Shown here one piece after another: positions 42,771-47,413 of a DNA stretch of 47,413 nt. The notes under the pieces were generated by a model. It was not told the DNA's origin and did no database searches. It saw only the letters and a program-made list of their open reading frames with translations. The DNA comes from Bradyrhizobium neotropicale (lineage in GTDB: Bacteria > Pseudomonadota > Alphaproteobacteria > Rhizobiales > Xanthobacteraceae). The DNA is taken from the NCBI RefSeq assembly GCF_001641695.1, contig NZ_LSEF01000006.1:26011-73423 (forward strand), written 5' to 3'. How positions within the stretch are numbered: position 1 is the first letter of the stretch; each line of letters opens with the position of its first letter. Both the position numbers and the translations under genes were made by a program.

Positions 42771-43934
42771 ATGGCAGAAGCTTATATTGTCGAAGCGGTA
42801 CGGACGGCGGGCGGCAGGCGCAACGGCAAGCTTGCCGGATGGCACCCCGCCAACATGGCGGCGGAGACGCTCAACGCGGTCGTCGATCGCTGCGGAATCG
42901 ATCCAGGGGCCGTCGAGGACGTCATCCTGGGCTGCGTGACGCAGGCCGGCGAGCAGGCGTTTGCCTTCGGGCGGAATGCGGTACTCGCCTCCAGGCTTCC
43001 GGGGTCCGTCCCGGCCGTCACGATCGACAGGCAATGCGGCAGCTCTCAGCAGGCGGTTCAGTTCGCCGCCCAGGCGGTGATGTCCGGCACTCAGGACGTC
43101 GTGATAGCGGCCGGCGCGGAAAGCATGACCCGCGTGCCGATGTTCTCCAACATCTCGCTGCACCAGAAGGAAGGCATTGGAATCGGTCCGATCAGTGATC
43201 GGATCCAGAAGCGATTTGGCGTGGAATCCTTCAGCCAGTTTGAGGGCGCCGAGATGATCGCCAAGAAGTACGGGTTCGACCGGCTGACCCTGGACAGGTT
43301 TGCCCTCGAAAGCCATCGACGCGCAGCAGCGGCAACGAAATCCGGAGCCTTCAGGAACGAGATCGTTCCCCTCAAGATCGAAGAGGGCCAGCACACCGAG
43401 GACGAAGGCATTCGCTTCGACGCTTCGCTGGAGTCGATCGGCTCGGTGAAGCTTCTGAAGGAGGGCGGTGTCGTCAGCGCCGCCAATGCAAGCCAGATCT
43501 GCGACGGTGCCTCCGCAGCGCTGGTCGTCAGCGAAAAGGCTCTCAAAGAACACAATCTGAAGCCGATCGCCCGCATCGTCGGTCTTACGGTGACCGCCGG
43601 CGACCCCGTCATCATGCTCGAGGAGCCGATCTACGCAACCCGCCGGGCTCTTGCGAAAGCCGGAATGAAGATCGGCGACATCGATCTTTACGAGGTCAAC
43701 GAGGCCTTTGCGCCGGTGCCCCTCGCATGGCTTCAGGCGATCGAGGCGGACCCTGCAAAGCTCAACGTCAACGGCGGCGCAATTGCACTCGGTCACCCTC
43801 TCGGCGCCTCGGGTACAAAACTCCTCTCAACTCTGGTCCACGCCCTGAGGACTCGCGGTAAGCGATATGGCCTTCAGACCATGTGTGAGGGCGGCGGCAT
43901 TGCCAACGTCACCATCGTCGAAGCTTTGGGATGA
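42771..43934 (+). CDS. Thiolase (acetyl-CoA C-acyltransferase)
   Basis: 387 aa. The active-site Cys89 is in TIDRQCGSSQQAVQFAAQAV; VNEAFAPVPLAWLQ, NVNGGAIALGHPLGASG (His) and CEGGGIANVTIVE (second Cys) complete the thiolase set. It cleaves 3-ketoacyl-CoA with CoA to acetyl-CoA or, with odd or branched chains, propionyl-CoA. AAGGA precedes ATG 42771. Last gene of the tightly packed catabolic operon. A biosynthetic acetoacetyl-CoA thiolase is less likely in this context. Confidence 0.94.
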   Translation: MAEAYIVEAVRTAGGRRNGKLAGWHPANMAAETLNAVVDRCGIDPGAVEDVILGCVTQAGEQAFAFGRNAVLASRLPGSVPAVTIDRQCGSSQQAVQFAAQAVMSGTQDVVIAAGAESMTRVPMFSNISLHQKEGIGIGPISDRIQKRFGVESFSQFEGAEMIAKKYGFDRLTLDRFALESHRRAAAATKSGAFRNEIVPLKIEEGQHTEDEGIRFDASLESIGSVKLLKEGGVVSAANASQICDGASAALVVSEKALKEHNLKPIARIVGLTVTAGDPVIMLEEPIYATRRALAKAGMKIGDIDLYEVNEAFAPVPLAWLQAIEADPAKLNVNGGAIALGHPLGASGTKLLSTLVHALRTRGKRYGLQTMCEGGGIANVTIVEALG

Positions 43935-44040
43935 TCTTCCAAGCCCCCTTCACCGAGCTTGTCGGGTCTTCCATTCGGCGATCCCAAGCTAAGGCTGAAT
44001 CGCCAAACCAAAAAAGTGAAACGCAACAAGGAGAAGTGAG

Positions 44041-45252
44041 ATGTTTGTGAAGACTATAGGGACGTTCGCTTTGGCGACATCGATCATTGTATTCGCCTCG
44101 GGCGCAGCATTGGCCCAAAAAAAATACGACACTGGCGCGTCCGACGCCGAGATCAAAGTCGGCAATCTCATGCCGTACAGTGGTCCAGGATCTGCCTATG
44201 GTGTCATCGGCCAGGTGGAGGCCGCCTACTTCAAGATGATCAACGACAAGGGCGGCATCAACGGCCGCAAGATCAACTTCGTCAGCTATGACGATGCCTA
44301 CTCGCCTCCCAAGGCTGTCGAGCAGACGCGCAAGCTGGTGGAGAGCGACGAAGTTCTGCTCATGTTCGATCCGCTGGGCACAGCCAACAACACGGCTATC
44401 CAGAAGTACTTGAACTCCAAGAAGGTCCCGCAGCTTTTCGTCGCGGCGGGCGCAACCAAGTTCAACGATCCCAAGAACTTCCCCTGGACTACGGGCTGGC
44501 AACCCTCCTACCAGAGCGAGGCTCGCGCCTACGCGAAGTACATCCTCAAAGAAAAGCCAAACGCCAAAGTCGCCGTATTCTATCAAAACGACGACCTCGG
44601 AAAAGACTACCTGAAGGGCCTCAAGGACAAGTTAGGTGCTCAGATTGTCGCCGAGGAAAGCTACGAAACGTCAGAGCCGACGATCGACGGTCACATCGTC
44701 AAGCTCAAGGCGACAGGGGCCGACACCTTAGTCGATATCAGCTCTCCCAAGTTTGCGGCTCAGGCAATCAAGAAGATTGCCGAAGTCGACTGGAAGCCGC
44801 TGCACATCCTCAGCAACGTCTCGGCGTCGGTCGGTAGCGTGATCAAGCCTGCTGGCTTTGAGAACGCACAAGGCATCATTTCCGCTACCTACTTGAAGGA
44901 TCCGGCGGATCCGCAGTGGGACAATGATCCCGGAATGAAAGAGTTTCAGGGCTTTCTGAGCAAGTATTATCCAGAAGGCAACAAGCGCGACATCTTGCTG
45001 ATCACCGGCTACGCGCTTGCAGAGACGCTGGCCCAGACGTTGAAGCAATGCGGCGACGATCTCACTCGCGAGAACGTCATGAAGCAGGCTGCGTCTCTAA
45101 AGGATTGGCGGACTGAAGCGCTCTTGCCGGGAATCTACGTGAACACCTCGCCGACCGACTTTGCTCCGATCAGTCAACTTCGGCTGATGCGCTTTAGCGG
45201 CGAAAAGTGGGAGCTGTTCGGAGACGTGATCAACGGGGATACGGCCGACTGA
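44041..45252 (+). CDS. Branched-chain amino-acid-type ABC transporter substrate-binding protein
   Basis: 403 aa. Signal peptide (TFALATSIIVFASGAALAQK), then the Leu/Ile/Val-type periplasmic binding fold: EIKVGNLMPYSGPGSAYGVI, ARAYAKYILKEKPNAKVAVF, YQNDDLGKDYLKGLKDKLGA. This type of protein often binds aromatic or other carboxylic acids in catabolic clusters, as well as amino acids. AAGGAG precedes ATG 44041. No permease or ATPase is present in the window; these may lie beyond the IS or elsewhere. Likely supplies the substrate of the neighbouring acyl-CoA pathway (inference). Confidence 0.93.
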   Translation: MFVKTIGTFALATSIIVFASGAALAQKKYDTGASDAEIKVGNLMPYSGPGSAYGVIGQVEAAYFKMINDKGGINGRKINFVSYDDAYSPPKAVEQTRKLVESDEVLLMFDPLGTANNTAIQKYLNSKKVPQLFVAAGATKFNDPKNFPWTTGWQPSYQSEARAYAKYILKEKPNAKVAVFYQNDDLGKDYLKGLKDKLGAQIVAEESYETSEPTIDGHIVKLKATGADTLVDISSPKFAAQAIKKIAEVDWKPLHILSNVSASVGSVIKPAGFENAQGIISATYLKDPADPQWDNDPGMKEFQGFLSKYYPEGNKRDILLITGYALAETLAQTLKQCGDDLTRENVMKQAASLKDWRTEALLPGIYVNTSPTDFAPISQLRLMRFSGEKWELFGDVINGDTAD

Positions 45253-45272
45253 GCCACTCGCAGTGAATTGCG

Positions 45273-45326
45273 GCGCATGCCTTCGACACCACATATCAAG
45301 GCTCGCCTTTGTCGAAAGGCATGCGC
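45273..45326. repeat. Long inverted repeat between binding protein and dehydrogenase
   Basis: GCGCATGCCTTCGACA (45273-45288) pairs with TGTCGAAAGGCATGCGC (45310-45326), 16 pairs with one bulged base, loop of 21. It lies 20 bases after the binding-protein stop. There is no T-run on the plus strand, so it probably stabilises the binding-protein mRNA or attenuates read-through into the next gene. Confidence 0.6.
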
Positions 45327-45418
45327 GGCGGGCGCAATCGGCAGCGCTTGGATAAATGCGAAATCCAAGCGGCAGCGAACGCAATCGTTGCGTTCGTAAG
45401 AAGCGATGAGTAGCACGC

Positions 45419-46564
45419 ATGATCAACTATCGACTCTCCTGGCTCGATTCTCACCTTGAGATGTATCGAGACACCGTTTCCCGCTTCGTCGACAGGGAAA
45501 TGGCGCCGCTGGACGAAGAAGCTCGCGAACGCGGCAATGTCGGCCATGAACTCTGGCTGAAGGCGGGCGCGCTCGGGCTTCTTTGTTCGGACATTCCGAC
45601 CGAATATGGCGGCGGCGGTGGCGACTTTCGGCACGAAGCGATCTTCTACGACGCAATGGCGCGCCGCGGCCTGACGGGAATGAACCCGTCGGTCCACACG
45701 ATCGTGGCGCACTATCTGCTGAATCACGGGACGGAGGAGCAAAAGCGCGAATATTTGCCGCGCTTGGCGAGCGGAGAACTCGTCGGCGCCATCGCGATGA
45801 CCGAGCCGGGGGCGGGCTCGGATCTCCAATCCATTCGAACCCGCGCTGAAAAGCGCGGCGATAGCTACGTCATCAACGGCTCAAAGACGTTTATTTCCAA
45901 CGGTCTTCTTGCGGGCTTGGTGCTCGTCGTTGCGAAGACCAATCAGGCCGAGCGGGCGAGCGGAATGTCGATCATCCTGGTCGAGACGGCAAAATCTCCA
46001 GGATTCAGGGTCGGCCGTGTACTCGATAAGCTCGGACTGAAAGCGCAGGATACTTCCGAACTGTTCTTCGACGACGTCGCCGTGCCGACCTCGAACCTAC
46101 TCGGCGGCGCGGAGGGGCGCGGCTTCTATCAACTGATGTCGGATCTGCCGTATGAGCGCACGATCATTGGTGTCATGGCGGTGGCAGCAATGGAGGGTGC
46201 AGTCGAGGCGACGCTCGCCTTTGTTCGGCAACGAAAGGCGTTCGGAAAGTCGATCGCAGACTTCCAGAATACCAAGTATCGGCTGGCCGAGTTGGCAACG
46301 ATTACAAAGGTGACGCGCAGCTTTATAGACGAGTGCGTCGAAGCATTGGTTTCCGGGACGCTCGATGCGGCGACGGCCTCGATGGCTAAGCTCTGGGCAT
46401 CGGAACAGCAGGGCAAGGTCATCGACGAGTGTTTGCAGCTACACGGCGGGTACGGCTTCATGAACGAGTATCTCATCGCACGCATGTATGCGGATGCTCG
46501 CGTGCAGCGGATTTACGGCGGAACCAGCGAAATGATGAAGGAAGTGATCTCCAGAGCGCTCTAG
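45419..46564 (+). CDS. Acyl-CoA dehydrogenase, long-chain/isovaleryl-type base
   Basis: 381 aa. FAD motif AMTEPGAGSDLQSIRTRAEK, SKTFISNGLLAGLV, RKAFGKSIADFQNTKY. The IYEGT motif is IYGGT here (Gly367), while LPYERTII places Glu246 where long-chain and isovaleryl-CoA dehydrogenases carry their catalytic base, so it should be active. The last residues MMKEVISRAL are normal for the family. Its TAG stop (46562-46564) coincides with the outer end of an IS5-family element. The ribosome-binding site before ATG 45419 is weak. It follows the binding-protein gene after 166 bases. Confidence 0.93.
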   Translation: MINYRLSWLDSHLEMYRDTVSRFVDREMAPLDEEARERGNVGHELWLKAGALGLLCSDIPTEYGGGGGDFRHEAIFYDAMARRGLTGMNPSVHTIVAHYLLNHGTEEQKREYLPRLASGELVGAIAMTEPGAGSDLQSIRTRAEKRGDSYVINGSKTFISNGLLAGLVLVVAKTNQAERASGMSIILVETAKSPGFRVGRVLDKLGLKAQDTSELFFDDVAVPTSNLLGGAEGRGFYQLMSDLPYERTIIGVMAVAAMEGAVEATLAFVRQRKAFGKSIADFQNTKYRLAELATITKVTRSFIDECVEALVSGTLDAATASMAKLWASEQQGKVIDECLQLHGGYGFMNEYLIARMYADARVQRIYGGTSEMMKEVISRAL

Positions 46565-47413
46565 GCGGTGTGGACACTTATCGCATCCATAGGACGATGG
46601 CAGCGAGAGTGACGACGGCTCGGTAATTTCGGGCGGTCTTTTCGAAGCGGGTAGCGACGCGGCGGAACTGCTTGAGTTTGGAGAAGCAGCATTCCACGAG
46701 ATGGCGCTGGGCATAGAGATGTTTGTCGAGCGGATATTTGAGGGCGCGTGACGGGTTGTTGGGGATGACGGCGAGCGCCTTTTTGGCGGCGATGTCTTGG
46801 CGCAAATGATCGGCGTCATAGGCTGTATCGGCGATGACGACCTCGGCCGGCAGTCCCTCGATCAATGCGGCGGCCTGTGGTGCATCGCCCTTCTGGCCTG
46901 CGGTGAGCGTGAACCGTACAGGACACCCCAAGCCGCGAACGGCCATATGTATCTTCGTGCTCAGGCCGCCGCGCGAGCGGCCAAGCGCCTGATCTTCAGA
47001 CCCCCTTTTTTCGCCCCGGCGGCGTGCTGATGCGCCCGGACGATGGTGGAATCGACGATCAGATATTCGAAGTCTGGATCATCAGACATCGCCTCGAAGA
47101 TCCGCCACCAAACACCCTTGATGCTCCATCGACTGAAGCGCCGGAATACGCTGTTCCAGTCTCCGAACGCCTCCGGAAGGTCGCGCCAGGGAGAGCCTGT
47201 ACGCACGATCCAGAGCACACCTTCCACGAACATCCGGTTGTCCCGCCCGGTCGAACCCTTCTGGTCGGGCCGGCCTATGATCAGCGGCGCCATGCGCTCC
47301 CAGGCCGCGTCGCTCAACACCAAACGATCCATCACACCCAAGGCCGCCTCCCAAAAAGAAGCCTTGAATCTGATTTGCTCTCAAAAGGGAATCCTTAGAG
47401 TCCACACCGCCTA
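46563..47413 (-). mobile_element. IS5-family (IS427-like) insertion sequence
   Basis: About 850 bp bounded by TAGGCGGTGTGGAC (from 46563, inward) and the same 14 bases inverted, ending at 47413; the match becomes imperfect further in. It encodes a DDE transposase in two overlapping frames on the minus strand. The outermost TA may be the duplicated target rather than the IS itself, in which case the element is 46565-47411. The right boundary coincides with the last base of the window, so the flank and target duplication on that side cannot be seen. Confidence 0.88.
46578..47341 (-). CDS. IS5-family transposase, two frames joined by -1 frameshift
   Basis: The first frame (46961-47341) begins MDRLVLSDAAWERMAPLI and has LIVDSTIVRAHQHAAGAKKG with the first catalytic Asp. 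At A6G5 (complement of 47001-47011) a -1 slip joins it to the second frame, giving GSEDQALGRSRGGLSTKIHM and then the rest (46578-46946). This part holds VVIADTAYDADHLR (second Asp) and VECCFSKLKQFRRVATRFEK (Glu with the following Lys/Arg). The fused protein would be about 254 aa, the usual size in this group. Without slippage only an inactive N-terminal product arises. All three DDE residues are present, so the element may be active. Confidence 0.88.

Noticed and set aside
1..47413. CRISPR array, toxin-antitoxin pair, restriction or other defence system, prophage
   Set aside because: No regularly spaced repeats, no recognisable defence or phage structural genes were seen on either strand.

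Overview
The window looks like chromosomal DNA of a Bradyrhizobium-type alphaproteobacterium (order Hyphomicrobiales). The reasons are high GC with strong GC3 bias, dispersed repeats of the kind common in that genus (128-258, 5625-5713), small exported proteins typical of it, and a large share of acyl-CoA and amino-acid catabolism genes. This assignment is inference from gene content; no database search was run.

Region 1 (1-14.6 kb) looks like high-GC core. It holds the tail of a PQQ-type beta-propeller dehydrogenase, a GFA-family protein, tRNA-Thr(TGT) next to an integrase relic, and several small secreted proteins, one apparently starting at CTG. It continues with the rRNA methyltransferase RlmB, tRNA-Tyr(GTA), a frameshifted GIY-YIG gene, a luciferase-like flavin oxidoreductase, a UvrD-type helicase, a TMEM175-family membrane protein and a YciI-like protein. 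A periplasmic binding protein stands divergent to a large hybrid histidine kinase. Just before tRNA-Gly(TCC), on the minus strand, lies a self-contained short transcription unit: a near-consensus promoter, a full-length Shine-Dalgarno, a 14-codon ORF, mutually exclusive pairing segments and a strong terminator. I recognise no family for it.

Region 2 (15-29 kb) has visibly lower GC and begins directly after tRNA-Gly. A minus-strand cluster encodes a complete Aap-like polar amino-acid ABC transporter with two paralogous binding proteins, three different M20 amidohydrolases (one of the N-carbamoyl-amino-acid type) and diaminopropionate ammonia-lyase. Divergent to it are an Lrp/AsnC regulator and a gamma-glutamyltransferase. 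Together these suggest uptake and stripping of substituted amino acids, plausibly conjugates of 2,3-diaminopropionate, down to pyruvate and ammonia.

Region 3 (29-34.6 kb) holds an acuR-acuI-type unit (acrylyl-CoA reductase with its TetR repressor, apparently read from a leaderless mRNA), a CxxC peroxidase-related protein and an atypical acyl-CoA dehydrogenase. It is followed by a LysR regulator divergent to a metallo-beta-lactamase-fold lipoprotein.

Region 4 (34.8-47.4 kb) is an acyl-CoA catabolic cluster: an acyl-CoA synthetase divergent to a TetR regulator, then an acyl-CoA dehydrogenase, a short-chain dehydrogenase, an ACAD11-type acyl-CoA dehydrogenase overlapping an APH-fold phosphotransferase, an enoyl-CoA hydratase and a thiolase. 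A Liv-type binding protein and another acyl-CoA dehydrogenase follow. The kinase/ACAD11 pair with synthetase and SDR resembles the logic of levulinate and 4-hydroxyacid catabolism (activation, phosphorylation of the 4-hydroxyl, phosphate elimination, beta-oxidation). The window ends at the terminal repeat of an IS5-family element inserted exactly at the stop codon of the last dehydrogenase gene, which suggests the contig broke at a multicopy IS.
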